Of a stretch of DNA of 34,484 nt, positions 9,064 to 18,401 are shown one piece after another. Origin of the DNA: Verrucomicrobiota bacterium (GTDB lineage: Bacteria > Verrucomicrobiota > Verrucomicrobiia > Verrucomicrobiales > Akkermansiaceae); assembly GCA_004294095.1 (NCBI GenBank), contig RDZR01000056.1:1-34484 (forward strand). Reading direction: 5' to 3'. The stretch's first letter is position 1. Each line of letters begins with the position of its first letter. The notes under the pieces are model-generated. The model was not told where the DNA came from. It saw only the letters and a program-made list of their open reading frames with translations, and searched no databases. A program made the translations under genes and the position numbers.

Positions 9064-10209
9064 ATGACGCATTTAGAAGATCGGCAGAAACAGTCTCACG
9101 CATGGTATTATTGTGAGAAATGTGGGGAACTTTATCAGGCTCCATTTGGCAACCCAGATGCCTCGTTGTGCAATTTTTGCGGAGTCCCGATCGATTCATC
9201 GGATCAAGTATCACCTCAACTGACTTACAAAGAAGCACTTCCCGAAAAAAAAGAATCTTCATCTCATGGGGGTGAACGCAGAAAAAAACGCAAACGTAAA
9301 AAAAGCTACCTCCTCACGAAAATTGTCGTGGGTTGGACGCTGGTGATTGCTGCCATCACTCTTGGTGCCAAATACATGTGGAGAGGCCCAGCGGATGAAC
9401 CTAAAAATGCGATTGCTGTGGTTATGAATCCGTTAGAATTGACTGCGCAAGAAGAACAATTCCTGCAATACAACGTGCAAGGCACCAATGAGTGTTTCAA
9501 TCGTTTCATCAGCTCGATGACTCCAGAACAGAGCAATGGATACACAGCAGATTCTGTGGTCACAGCCGCACGCATGGGGCGTTTTTATAGCCATAATCCA
9601 AGGATTAAAATCGATGCGATTAAACTCAAACGCCTCGAATCCAGTGTCGTAAATTTTCCAGAAAGCCGTGGAATCGTTTCGCTTTGGCAGCCAGAGAATG
9701 GGGAAGTTTTTGACGCTGCATTCGTCAAAGAGGGCGATACTTGGTTGCTCGATTGGGATCATTACGTGCGATACAGTGACTACCCTTTGAACTTTTTTCG
9801 CTTTGCAGAGGGAATGGTCGAGGGCGAGTTTCGTTTGCTAGCACGTGAGCGTTTAGCCGATGAAAACACTCAAAATGATTTGATAAATATTGAATTTTAT
9901 ACGCCCAAACCTAGCACGCTCAATGAAACGACAGGTGATCCGTTAGATTTGGTGATTCAGCGCTCTTCAGCAGAAGGAAAAATTCTAACAGAAGCGTTTG
10001 CTCGCAATAAGCAGCAGCCGATAATTTTCGGTGTGAAGTTAGAAAAAATGCCAGCGAGTGAGATGATTCGTGTGCGCGTCAAATTACAGCGGAGAGAAAA
10101 CGCAGCAGGCGTGAAATCATTCAAATTGGCCAAGGTCATCGCTTGCCATTGGTATTCGATTGATCACCTCGGTTTCGAGCTACCAACAGATCCAGCAGCG
10201 GAAAAGTGA
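9064..10209 (+). CDS. Zinc-ribbon, single-pass membrane protein of unknown function
   Basis: A 381-residue protein. The N-terminus carries a zinc ribbon with two CxxC knuckles (YYCEKCGELY and LCNFCGVPI). A very basic stretch follows (RRKKRKRKKS) and then one transmembrane helix (LLTKIVVGWTLVIAAITLGA), so the zinc ribbon should be cytoplasmic and the 270-residue C-terminal part periplasmic. The C-terminal part has a compact fold of unknown type (VKEGDTWLLDWDHYVRY). ATG 9064 was chosen because the longer reading from TTG 9013 adds an unlikely leader. It follows the Hsp70 paralogue on the same strand. Its last 46 bases overlap the convergent aroE. Confidence 0.78.
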   Translation: MTHLEDRQKQSHAWYYCEKCGELYQAPFGNPDASLCNFCGVPIDSSDQVSPQLTYKEALPEKKESSSHGGERRKKRKRKKSYLLTKIVVGWTLVIAAITLGAKYMWRGPADEPKNAIAVVMNPLELTAQEEQFLQYNVQGTNECFNRFISSMTPEQSNGYTADSVVTAARMGRFYSHNPRIKIDAIKLKRLESSVVNFPESRGIVSLWQPENGEVFDAAFVKEGDTWLLDWDHYVRYSDYPLNFFRFAEGMVEGEFRLLARERLADENTQNDLINIEFYTPKPSTLNETTGDPLDLVIQRSSAEGKILTEAFARNKQQPIIFGVKLEKMPASEMIRVRVKLQRRENAAGVKSFKLAKVIACHWYSIDHLGFELPTDPAAEK

Positions 10210-11099
10210 GCCATTGCTTGTTGCATGGTTGCGAGAGGATCCGTCCCAGCAAACCAATGCTGAAAGGCGAGAGCACCTTGAGCAATGAGCATCGACAAGC
10301 CGTTTGATGTTTTGCATCCAACTGAACATGCCATGGCTAACAGCGGCGTTGGTGAAGGCTGATAGATAATATCGTAAACTAACTGATGAGCACGCAAATC
10401 GGCAGCATGTAAGATGCTTGAGTCTCCAGCACGCAAGCCAACCGATGAGGCGTTGATGATTAAATCACTCGCATGGCAATGCCTTTGGAACGAATCATCC
10501 TCTTGGCATAAGGCATGGACTTCTAACGATGAATTGAGCTTTTTTAGGTGATCGATTAGTGGAGGCAACTTCTCCGTGCTGCGATTGACGAGCACCAAGC
10601 GTTGCACGCCATCGAGCGCCAATTGGCAAGCAATCGCACGTCCTGCACCGCCTGCTGCGCCTAACAAAAGAACGTTCGTTTTTGTATATTTATCGCCAAA
10701 GTCATGGCGCAGCGCCGCTTGTAAACCTGGGCCATCCGTATTGTATCCGATCGTTTTCTCAGAATCGAAAACCAAGGTATTGACTGCGCCAAGCTGCGTC
10801 GCGTGCATGTCTGGAGCACAACACTCCATGGCTTCTAACTTATGTGGCACCGTCACATTACAGCCTCGGAAGCCAAGCTCACGCATGCGAGCCACCGCGT
10901 CAGCGACGCGTCCCGGAGCAACTTCTAACCGAATGTATCGACCGCGAATTTGAGCTGCTTCCAATGCGGCTTGATGCATGATGGGTGATGCGGAATGCGC
11001 AATCGGTTGGCCGATGACTGCTAAAATGGCTGGTAGTTCATGGCCATCATCTAGCACGCTGCGCGAACCTAAATCCTCGATCTGATAGACGCTTTTCAT
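10164..11099 (-). CDS. aroE: Shikimate dehydrogenase (NADP)
   Basis: Reduces 3-dehydroshikimate to shikimate in aromatic amino acid synthesis. The protein has 311 residues. Shikimate-binding SxS (S36, S38 in HSASPIMH), catalytic K87 (NVTVPHK) and D122 (YNTDGPG) are present. The NADP-binding loop LLLGAAGGAGRAIA is followed by NRST, the usual NADP-phosphate-binding motif, and NASSVG and the C-terminal GLSMLIAQGALAF helix match the family. ATG 11099 is supported by a 4-base ATGA overlap with the gltX stop, indicating a gltX-aroE operon. The 20-residue N-terminal extension before AVIGQPIAHS is unusual. The 3' end overlaps the convergent zinc-ribbon gene by 46 bases. Confidence 0.95.
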   Translation of the reverse strand: MKSVYQIEDLGSRSVLDDGHELPAILAVIGQPIAHSASPIMHQAALEAAQIRGRYIRLEVAPGRVADAVARMRELGFRGCNVTVPHKLEAMECCAPDMHATQLGAVNTLVFDSEKTIGYNTDGPGLQAALRHDFGDKYTKTNVLLLGAAGGAGRAIACQLALDGVQRLVLVNRSTEKLPPLIDHLKKLNSSLEVHALCQEDDSFQRHCHASDLIINASSVGLRAGDSSILHAADLRAHQLVYDIIYQPSPTPLLAMACSVGCKTSNGLSMLIAQGALAFQHWFAGTDPLATMQQAMAHFSAAGSVGSSKPR

Positions 11100-12409
11100 G
11101 CTAAATTTTCGATCATTCTTTGCACTCGCTGCACACAACGCGATTTCCCTAACAGCATGAGCAAGTCATTCAGATCTGGGCCGTGGCTTCGCCCAGACAA
11201 GCTGACGCGGAGAGGAAACATGAGCTGGCCAGGTTTGCAGGCCACCATGGTCGCAGCATCTGAAATGCTAATCTTCGCGGTATCCAACGTCCATTCATCG
11301 ACACTCGCGAATCGCTCGGCAATTGCGATCAATCCATCGCGAGCAATCGCAGAGGCAGCAAGTTTTTCCATCGCTTCATGATCGATGCTAAATCCATCAT
11401 CTAACAAAAATTCTACCGCGTGAGGCACTTCCTCTAACAGCCTAACTTTTTCCTTCACCGCAGAAGCCATTGCTTCACTAAATTCTTCCGTCGGCAAACT
11501 CGCTGCTGCGATGAATGGCAGAGCCGCATGATGGAAATCGGCGAGGCTCAGCTTCGCCATGTGCTGCTGATTAAACCACCTGCATTTATCATAATCGAAC
11601 CGAGCGGGTGCGCGATTGATGCCTGCTAAAGAAAAGTTTTCCGCCAGCTCATCGAGCGTGAAAATTTCATTTTCGTTTTTAGGATTCCAGCCTAACAGAG
11701 CGATAAAGTTGGCAACCGCAGCAGCGACGAAACCATGGCGAGGATAGTCGCCCAGCGCCGCGCCTTCATCCCGCTTGGACATCTTTGATCCGTCACCATT
11801 CAAAATCAGCGGTATGTGGCAGTATTGTGGCGCAACACAGCCGAGTGCTTCGATCAACTGCAAATGCTTCGGCGTATTCATCAAGTGGTCTTCCCCGCGA
11901 ATCACGTGCGTGATCTCCATTTCCAAATCATCCACCACATTCACGAAGTGAAAAACATAGCTCCCGTCCGATCGTTTAATGACCATGTCCGGCGTGTTCG
12001 ATTCATCGCGGTAGTCAATCGTCACTTCCCCGCAGACGCCGTCGATCATCGTGATTGGCTTGCGCTCGAAGCGAAATCTCCACGCGCCGTCTAACTGATA
12101 GACTCGATCTGTTTGAACGAGTTTCTCAAACCACGCATCATAAATTTGGCCGCGCTCACTTTGTTGATAAGGCCCAAAGTCGCCACCTTTCATGGGCCCT
12201 TCATCCCAATCCAAACCGAGCCATTCCATGCCATCAAAAATCGCCTTGCGAGCCTCTTCCGTATTCCGAGCGGCATCGGTATCTTCAATGCGTAAAACAA
12301 AAACTCCGCCGTGCTTGCGGGCATACAACCAGTTGAAAAGCGCGGTGCGTGCGCCGCCAATGTGAAGGTAGCCGGTGGGTGATGGGGCAAAGCGAGTGCG
12401 AACGGTCAT
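11096..12409 (-). CDS. gltX: Glutamyl-tRNA synthetase
   Basis: A class I aminoacyl-tRNA synthetase of 437 residues that attaches glutamate to tRNA-Glu. The N-terminal RTRFAPSPTGYLHIGGART carries the HIGH-type site (HIGG, 16-19). RIEDTD follows at 40-45, HVIRGEDHLMNT near 168-179, and the KMSKR loop at 209-213 (GDGSKMSKRDEG). The C-terminal anticodon-binding region is present but the protein is somewhat shorter than the usual 465-490 residues. ATG 12409 was chosen as it lies directly before the conserved start; the reading upstream to 12517 is not family-like. It overlaps aroE by 4 bases and is divergent from bioA across 91 bases. With the broken gluQ at 4065, this is the second GluRS-fold gene here. 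Confidence 0.96.
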   Translation of the reverse strand: MTVRTRFAPSPTGYLHIGGARTALFNWLYARKHGGVFVLRIEDTDAARNTEEARKAIFDGMEWLGLDWDEGPMKGGDFGPYQQSERGQIYDAWFEKLVQTDRVYQLDGAWRFRFERKPITMIDGVCGEVTIDYRDESNTPDMVIKRSDGSYVFHFVNVVDDLEMEITHVIRGEDHLMNTPKHLQLIEALGCVAPQYCHIPLILNGDGSKMSKRDEGAALGDYPRHGFVAAAVANFIALLGWNPKNENEIFTLDELAENFSLAGINRAPARFDYDKCRWFNQQHMAKLSLADFHHAALPFIAAASLPTEEFSEAMASAVKEKVRLLEEVPHAVEFLLDDGFSIDHEAMEKLAASAIARDGLIAIAERFASVDEWTLDTAKISISDAATMVACKPGQLMFPLRVSLSGRSHGPDLNDLLMLLGKSRCVQRVQRMIENLA

Positions 12410-12500
12410 GTGTTTTGAAAATAGGCGGCCATCGCCAGTGCGTCCAGAATGCATGCGATCATTTTTTGAGAAAATTTTTGGTATCATCCGAATTTTTTTC

Positions 12501-13814
12501 ATGACCGATGATCCCAATCGGGACCAATGTCTGGCGATGCGAGACGATACCCGCCGATGGATTCAAGCAGATCAAACGCATGCATGGCATCCATTCACAC
12601 GTCAGCGCGAGTGGTGTACGCCCGGCAGAGAGCCGTTGGTGATGGTGAAAGGCGATGGAGTTTGGCTGTGGGATAGCGAGGGCCGCAAGTATCTCGATGG
12701 CAATTCGTCGATATGGACAAATATCCACGGCCATTCGCATCCGGCATTGGTCGCTGCTGTGCAAAAGCAAGCCGCCGTGCTCGGGCATAGTTCATTTTTG
12801 GGGCTCACCCACCCACTTGCGGCGGATCTAGCAGAAGCACTTTGCGCTCTGTTAGCTCCATCGGCCCTCGAGCGCGTTTTTTTCTCAGATGATGGCTCGA
12901 CGGCGGTTGAATGCGCTTTGAAAATGGCGGTGCAATATCGCATGCAAACAGGTGAGCCCGAGCGTTCGCAGTTTGTTGCCTTCGCCAATGGCTACCATGG
13001 CGATACCTTGGGCGCTGCTTCGTTAGGCGGAGTGGCTCGTTTCTTTGAGCGATTTTCCAATTGCGGATACAACGTCATTTTTGTCTCAAATTTAGATGAA
13101 CTATCCCACCTCGACGCGACGAAAATTGCCGCGGTGATCATTGAGCCACTCATCCAAGGAGTGAATGAAATGCGCCTTTGGCCGACTGGCTTTCTAACAG
13201 ATCTGAAAACATGGTGTGAGCGCCATGTTGTGCACTTGATCGCAGATGAGGTGATGACTGGATTTGGCCGCACGGGGAGCATGTTTGCCTGCCAAAAAGA
13301 AAATGTGACTCCGGATTTCCTATGCCTCGCAAAAGGTTTGACCGGTGGCATGATGCCACTCGCGGCCACTCTAACCACCGGCAGAATTTATGATGCGTTT
13401 TTAGGCGATGCCGAAAAAGCATTCTACTACGGGCATAGTTACACGGCCAATCCACTCGGCTGCGCCGCGGCACTTGCGAACCTCATGATCTTCCGTGACG
13501 AGCAGACGCTATCAACACTGCCTGAGAAAATTTGCCACATCCAAAAATGCCTAACAGCTCTCAAGGCGAGTCATCCGCAGGTCCATGAGGTGCGCCAGTG
13601 CGGGATGATCGCCGGCATCGAATTACGCCGAGCCGACGGCGAAAAATTTCCTGTTAGCGAACGCATGGGTGAGCAGATTTGCCACGCGGCACGGGCGCAT
13701 GGATTGCTGACTCGGCCAATTCTTGACACGATCGTTTTCATGCCGCCGCTGTGCATTTCTCGCGCAGAAATCGACCATGCATTTCACGCGCTGCAACAGG
13801 CGATGAAATGTTAA
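12501..13814 (+). CDS. bioA: Adenosylmethionine-8-amino-7-oxononanoate aminotransferase
   Basis: A PLP enzyme of 437 residues for biotin synthesis (KAPA to DAPA using S-adenosylmethionine as amino donor). Visible features are WHPFTRQREW near the start, typical of BioA, the SDDGSTAVECALKMA PLP-phosphate region, GYHGDTLGA, D249 in IADEVMTGFGRTG, and the Schiff-base lysine K278 in LCLAKGLTGGMMPLAAT. ATG 12501 is taken because the upstream extension to 12375 lies over the gltX start. No other bio genes are near. Its stop overlaps the stop of the convergent Minf_1886-family gene within a shared TTAA. Confidence 0.94.
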   Translation: MTDDPNRDQCLAMRDDTRRWIQADQTHAWHPFTRQREWCTPGREPLVMVKGDGVWLWDSEGRKYLDGNSSIWTNIHGHSHPALVAAVQKQAAVLGHSSFLGLTHPLAADLAEALCALLAPSALERVFFSDDGSTAVECALKMAVQYRMQTGEPERSQFVAFANGYHGDTLGAASLGGVARFFERFSNCGYNVIFVSNLDELSHLDATKIAAVIIEPLIQGVNEMRLWPTGFLTDLKTWCERHVVHLIADEVMTGFGRTGSMFACQKENVTPDFLCLAKGLTGGMMPLAATLTTGRIYDAFLGDAEKAFYYGHSYTANPLGCAAALANLMIFRDEQTLSTLPEKICHIQKCLTALKASHPQVHEVRQCGMIAGIELRRADGEKFPVSERMGEQICHAARAHGLLTRPILDTIVFMPPLCISRAEIDHAFHALQQAMKC

Positions 13815-14305
13815 TTGGAGGAACGCTTGCGAGTGATTTTCGGAGTTTTCCGTTCACTCAAACGCATGGCTTCTAATCGCTTTGAGGAGAGGAACGGGGA
13901 CTCCAAGGATTGGCGGAAATTGAAAATTTCTGAAAAATCGTTTTTGTGATCGGACTCTTGCTTTCCGAATACTTGGTGTTCGATTAAATGGAACACCATA
14001 TCGCCCACATCTTGGCATTGGCTGATTCCCCACTCCTCCATCAGCGTGGAGGCCATCGGACCAAATTGCTCCAGTGCGTGGTCGCGAAATCCGGCTAACA
14101 ATTCCGGCCCACTGACATGGCGCACTTTCCCTTGATTCCCATCAGCCACTTTTTTGAGAGTGAAATCCAAGGCATCTTTGAGGAAAAAATACGCCTGCAT
14201 ATCAAAGCGTTTATCCCGCTTCAAAATTTCCATCACGCATTCTTCAAATTGCATCGCACGCACTGCGCGATCTTGTTCCAAACTGGGCTGGCTGTCAAAG
14301 CGCAT
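13811..14305 (-). CDS. Minf_1886 family protein
   Basis: A 164-residue cytoplasmic protein of a family known mainly from Verrucomicrobia, Planctomycetes and relatives, with no known function. Family-typical segments are FEECVMEILKRDKRFDMQAYFFLKDALDFTL, RHVSGPELLAGFRDHALEQFGPMA, EEWGISQCQDVGDMVFHLIE and VFGKQESDHKNDF. ATG 14305 gives the full frame. ATG 14254 (MQFEECV) matches the usual family start better and may be the true one. The basic C-terminal tail (SERKTPKITRKRSSN) is not conserved in my memory of the family. It helps place the organism in the PVC group. Confidence 0.88.
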   Translation of the reverse strand: MRFDSQPSLEQDRAVRAMQFEECVMEILKRDKRFDMQAYFFLKDALDFTLKKVADGNQGKVRHVSGPELLAGFRDHALEQFGPMASTLMEEWGISQCQDVGDMVFHLIEHQVFGKQESDHKNDFSEIFNFRQSLESPFLSSKRLEAMRLSERKTPKITRKRSSN

Positions 14306-14360
14306 TCAATTGGATTCAAATCTTGCACAGCAGGGCAGACTTCGTTATTAAAAACGCGGA

Positions 14361-17285
14361 TTGTTAATTAGAATCACATGGCTGGTTATTTGCAGCGCGT
14401 TGACTTTCATCAATGCGCAAGCTCAATCACCCCCAGCACAGGCGGCCACTCCAGCCGCTGCAGAGCAGACGGCGAGTGAATTGTTAAGCGCCGGTGAAAA
14501 AGCCTACAACGCTGGCCAATGGGATCTAGCAGCTGATGCCTTCAATACCTTCATCACGCAATACCAAGGCATCGAAGGCACCGCAGAAGCTGTCGCCCGC
14601 GTTAAGAGACTGTTAGCAATTTGTTGGACGCGCCTTGAACAATTTGATGCGGCGATGCCCTTGTTTGAAGAAGTGCTCAAGCAAGAAGGCATCGAAAAAA
14701 AACAACGCGCCGATCTTTTGTTTTTCGCAAGTTTGGCAAAAATTCGTAGCGGAAAAGCCGCGGAAGCTCGCGAACTGTTAGGACAGCTTTTTAACGATCC
14801 AACGGTCGAACGCAGCCGCCGGATGGAGGCATTGGTCCTCGGTGGAAATAGCTACGTAATCGAGCAAAAATGGACGGAGGCGATCGACTTTTTTCAAAAA
14901 TACACGGATGAAATTGTGGCCTTCAGCTCTGAGGCCGGTGCACGCGCTCGCATGATGTGGCTGCACGCCCTCATGCAGGAAAAGCGCCGCAAAGAAGCGA
15001 TCGATCTCGCGCTGAAAATGCATCAAGATGTCGATCAAATGCGGCAGCTCGCTACGTTTTCTCTGCTCCTGATCGAGTTGGGCTCACAAGCGATCGATGC
15101 AGAAGAATACTACGAGGCGATTCGCGTGCTGCGACTGGTGCCGACGGCGGCTGAGATCAAGGAATTGCAGGCATTCCGCATTGCTGAGGCGGAAAGCGAT
15201 TTCACCACGGCGACGAATACGCGCATGCAAGTGAGGGCCTCGCAAATTCAAAGCTCGCTGGCAGAAATGAAGCTGGAGCTAGAGCAATTTGAAAAAATTC
15301 CGCAGTTCGATAGTGCTTCGAGAATGCGCCTGGCGACGGCATATTTTCAGCTCGATCGCACCCGCGAGGCGTGTCTCATTTTGGATCAAATGGTCCGGCA
15401 AATGCCGCCTGATGCGTTGGTAGAAGCTGCTTGCTCGGCACTCATCCGCGGCTGGATGACGCTTGAGCGATACCCACGAGCAGTGCGCACGGCAGATCTC
15501 TATCAGGAGCGACTGATCAACCTAACAGAAAAGCCTAACATGCCGGATGTGTTATTTCTGCGCGCCCAAGCACTCGAAGGTCAATTCTTGCATGCGGATG
15601 CCGCCACTGCATTTCGTGAGGTGGCTGCAAAATTCCCAGCGTTGCCGATCGCGGCAAAAGCGAAGTTCATGGCCGCCTATAACGTGCTCATGCTTGAGGA
15701 TTATCAAGCGGCGGCTAAGGATTTTGATGAGCAACTCAAATCACTCAAGCCAAGCGATGAAATGTGGCCGCATGTGATTTTTTGGCGCGGGATGGCCAGT
15801 TATTTCGATCAACAATGGGAGCCAGCTCGTGAAATTTTCGCGCGTTATCAAGAGCAGGCGAAGTCATCTGAGAACAATCAGGAATACCTAGACGATGCTT
15901 CATTTCGGATAGCATACAGTCATTTTTCTGAAGCCAATTACACGGAAGCTATCAAGTTGTTAGAAAAGTTTGAGAAAGCCTTTCCGGAAAGTGAATGGTT
16001 GAGCGAAGCACTTCTAGCACTCGGCGATTCTTACGGTGCTGAAGGTCTGTTAGATAAAGCCGATCAAGCCTATGCGCGGATCGGAGTCGAGGCACCTGGG
16101 TTTCATGATGAAGGATGGTTCAAGCGCGGAAATATCCTGAAAATGCAAAAGGACACCGCCGGTATGAATGCGCATTATGAGAATTTTCTCTCCAAGCGCA
16201 GAGATAGCCCGCGCGTGCCGGAGGCGATTTATTGGTTAGGATGGGTTGCCAAACAGAAGGGCGATCGCGCCGCTGCTCAGGAAATTTATTGGCAGGCCAT
16301 TCGCCGCTTTGGCAATGACCCACCGCGCCCTGGTGTGGAGGATCTTTTTGTGAGTTTGTTAGATAGCTATCCGGATTCTGATAAAATTCAGTTAGAAGAA
16401 AAACTCAACGACTTGGCCACTCAGGCGAAGACTACTTTGCAGAAACGCCTCGCCGTGCGCTGCCGCTGGGCGCTGGCCATGTTTTATTTGGACCATCCAT
16501 TTTTCCCCGCTGAGTTGCGTGCTAACAAATCGCGCGACATGCTGGCGGACCTCGCGCCCGATGTGGTGCCCGAGGAAACATCGCCGAAAATTTTAGCCGA
16601 TGTAGCAGATGCCATGATGCAGCGTGGAGAACTTCCCGCCGCCCGCACGATGTATGAAAATGTGCGAAAATGGTGGCCTCGTGCGCCGGAGCGGGACCGC
16701 GCGTTTGCGGGGCTTGGATTTCTTGCTCAACGCGCAGGGCAGCCTGAAGTCGCGCTCACCGCGTTTGATCGTTTTGAAAAAATGGCGGTGATGCCAAAAA
16801 GCGCACCGGATGCCAATGGGGTTTCGCTCGTCGAAAGTGAGCTGGGCGCGAAAGTTGCCCTCGCTCGTGCAGACTTGCTTTCTAACAGCTCTCCGGAGAA
16901 GGCTCTTCACGTGTTGCTGGCCTTGCAAAAATCCAAAGCCATGCCTGCGAAAACTCGCGCTCATGCATTGATCGCGGCGGCACGCATGCATGTCTCACGA
17001 TCCAAATTCCGCGACTCGCTGCCTTACTTTGAGCAAATCTATCTGTTATATAATCGTTTTCCAGACCTCGTCGCCGCCGCCTATTTTGAGCGTGGCCAAG
17101 CATTGGAAAAATTGAAGATGAACGATCAAGCGCGCGAGGTGTATTCCGAATTGGCCAATCGCGCAGATTTGCAAGAAATGGCACCAGCCAAGTCCGCCCG
17201 CGCCCGCGCTGAGGCACTCGGTGGAGTGATTCCGCCCGCCGCTCCGGAAGGAGAAATGATTGCACCCACATCGAGCACCCGATGA
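14361..17285 (+). CDS. Large periplasmic TPR-repeat protein
   Basis: A 974-residue exported scaffold protein and first gene of a six-gene ExbB/ExbD operon. A signal peptide is visible (LIRITWLVICSALTFINAQA), then at least ten tetratricopeptide-like repeats along the whole length, for example AGEKAYNAGQWDLAADAFNTFI, ANYTEAIKLLEKFEKAFPESEW and LLDKADQAYARIG. The start is TTG 14361; an in-frame TAA at 14349 excludes anything much longer. The stop overlaps the next start by 4 bases (ATGA at 17282). TPR proteins such as CpoB/YbgF accompany Tol systems and TPR proteins accompany TonB2 systems, so a link between the inner-membrane motor and periplasmic partners is likely. Confidence 0.9.
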   Translation: MLIRITWLVICSALTFINAQAQSPPAQAATPAAAEQTASELLSAGEKAYNAGQWDLAADAFNTFITQYQGIEGTAEAVARVKRLLAICWTRLEQFDAAMPLFEEVLKQEGIEKKQRADLLFFASLAKIRSGKAAEARELLGQLFNDPTVERSRRMEALVLGGNSYVIEQKWTEAIDFFQKYTDEIVAFSSEAGARARMMWLHALMQEKRRKEAIDLALKMHQDVDQMRQLATFSLLLIELGSQAIDAEEYYEAIRVLRLVPTAAEIKELQAFRIAEAESDFTTATNTRMQVRASQIQSSLAEMKLELEQFEKIPQFDSASRMRLATAYFQLDRTREACLILDQMVRQMPPDALVEAACSALIRGWMTLERYPRAVRTADLYQERLINLTEKPNMPDVLFLRAQALEGQFLHADAATAFREVAAKFPALPIAAKAKFMAAYNVLMLEDYQAAAKDFDEQLKSLKPSDEMWPHVIFWRGMASYFDQQWEPAREIFARYQEQAKSSENNQEYLDDASFRIAYSHFSEANYTEAIKLLEKFEKAFPESEWLSEALLALGDSYGAEGLLDKADQAYARIGVEAPGFHDEGWFKRGNILKMQKDTAGMNAHYENFLSKRRDSPRVPEAIYWLGWVAKQKGDRAAAQEIYWQAIRRFGNDPPRPGVEDLFVSLLDSYPDSDKIQLEEKLNDLATQAKTTLQKRLAVRCRWALAMFYLDHPFFPAELRANKSRDMLADLAPDVVPEETSPKILADVADAMMQRGELPAARTMYENVRKWWPRAPERDRAFAGLGFLAQRAGQPEVALTAFDRFEKMAVMPKSAPDANGVSLVESELGAKVALARADLLSNSSPEKALHVLLALQKSKAMPAKTRAHALIAAARMHVSRSKFRDSLPYFEQIYLLYNRFPDLVAAAYFERGQALEKLKMNDQAREVYSELANRADLQEMAPAKSARARAEALGGVIPPAAPEGEMIAPTSSTR

Positions 17286-18370
17286 AGTTATTTGGCATCA
17301 TTTTTTCGGTGTGGGTTGCGCAATTTCTCTCCATCGCGACGGCAGAGGAAATCCTCAATGCGCGGCCAGAAGCGGATGAAATTCGCTGGAAAGACCCGGC
17401 TCGTGGCGCGCCAGTGGAGGTCCGCATCATGAGTGCAGATAAAAGCCAATTGGTCGTTGAAAAAACCATCGGCGTGGGCGTGACGCGGCGCAATGTGCCA
17501 CTCGCCGATCTAGCAGGTGTGCGCTTCACTCTAACACTTGCCGAGAGAAGGTGGCATCGGCGCGCGGATGAATCTGTGCTCAAACCACTGCAAGTGCTGT
17601 GGAAGGCGCGATCTGCGACGTTGGCTCTGAGTGGCTCCAACGCTGGGGAAACTGGCCTCGCTCTCGCCACTGCCCTGCGCCGCAGCGATACCGATGAATC
17701 GTTGAAAGAGGCGGAGGCGATTTTACAACAAATCATCAGCAAGGATTGGGTGCAATCGCGCATCAAAGACGCCATCGCACAGCAATCCCACATCGCATTG
17801 ATCCGCGCGGTGGAAAAAGAAAAATTTGATGAGGCCGATCGTTTGGCATGGGCGATTACGGAAGATCCTCGTGCGGCCGATGGCATGCTCTATGCTGTCA
17901 ATTATTTAGGAGATCGCCATCAAGCGGCGCTCAAAGTCATTGATCATGAAAACCCGCGTTGGTCGGAAGATCCGGAAATCATGCCCGAGCGCATGCGCAC
18001 CTATCATCTCACCGTGGATTTTTATCTCTACCCAAGTCTTTTCCATGGTGATGACGAACTCGCCGCTTCCACTGGTTTACGCAAAGCCGCCGATTTCTAT
18101 CAGATGAACAAACAAGACGACTTGGTCATCCAAACGCTGGAAGATTTGGTGGCGCTTTATCCTGAATCTTCAGCGGCGAAAGACTCCACCGTTCAGCTCG
18201 CCACTCTCAAAGCAAAAGCGGCTGCGCCCCCACCGGTTCCTGCAACCTCAACCACCGAAAGTCCAAAAGAGGAGGCCGCTCAACCGGATGAGAAAATTGA
18301 TAAAAATACTCCGTTAGAAATGGCTGGCCCGCCAGCACCTCCACCTCCATTCAACATCTTTGGTGATTAA
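17282..18370 (+). CDS. Periplasmic protein of ExbBD operon, unknown function
   Basis: A 362-residue protein, not recognised. A signal peptide (MKLFGIIFSVWVAQFLSIATA) is followed by a short beta-rich region (VEVRIMSADKSQLVVEKTIGVGVTRRNVPLADL, about 45-78), then helix-rich repeats resembling degenerate TPRs (about 110-310) and a Pro/Ala/Glu-rich tail ending PPAPPPPFNIFGD. The 4-base overlap with the upstream TPR gene points to translational coupling. The Pro-rich tail may be a flexible spacer across the periplasm or a docking segment. The next gene, exbB, starts 31 bases downstream. Confidence 0.8.
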   Translation: MKLFGIIFSVWVAQFLSIATAEEILNARPEADEIRWKDPARGAPVEVRIMSADKSQLVVEKTIGVGVTRRNVPLADLAGVRFTLTLAERRWHRRADESVLKPLQVLWKARSATLALSGSNAGETGLALATALRRSDTDESLKEAEAILQQIISKDWVQSRIKDAIAQQSHIALIRAVEKEKFDEADRLAWAITEDPRAADGMLYAVNYLGDRHQAALKVIDHENPRWSEDPEIMPERMRTYHLTVDFYLYPSLFHGDDELAASTGLRKAADFYQMNKQDDLVIQTLEDLVALYPESSAAKDSTVQLATLKAKAAAPPPVPATSTTESPKEEAAQPDEKIDKNTPLEMAGPPAPPPPFNIFGD

Positions 18371-18401
18371 ACCAACTCGATAACCTAAACTAACATACGC
18401 C

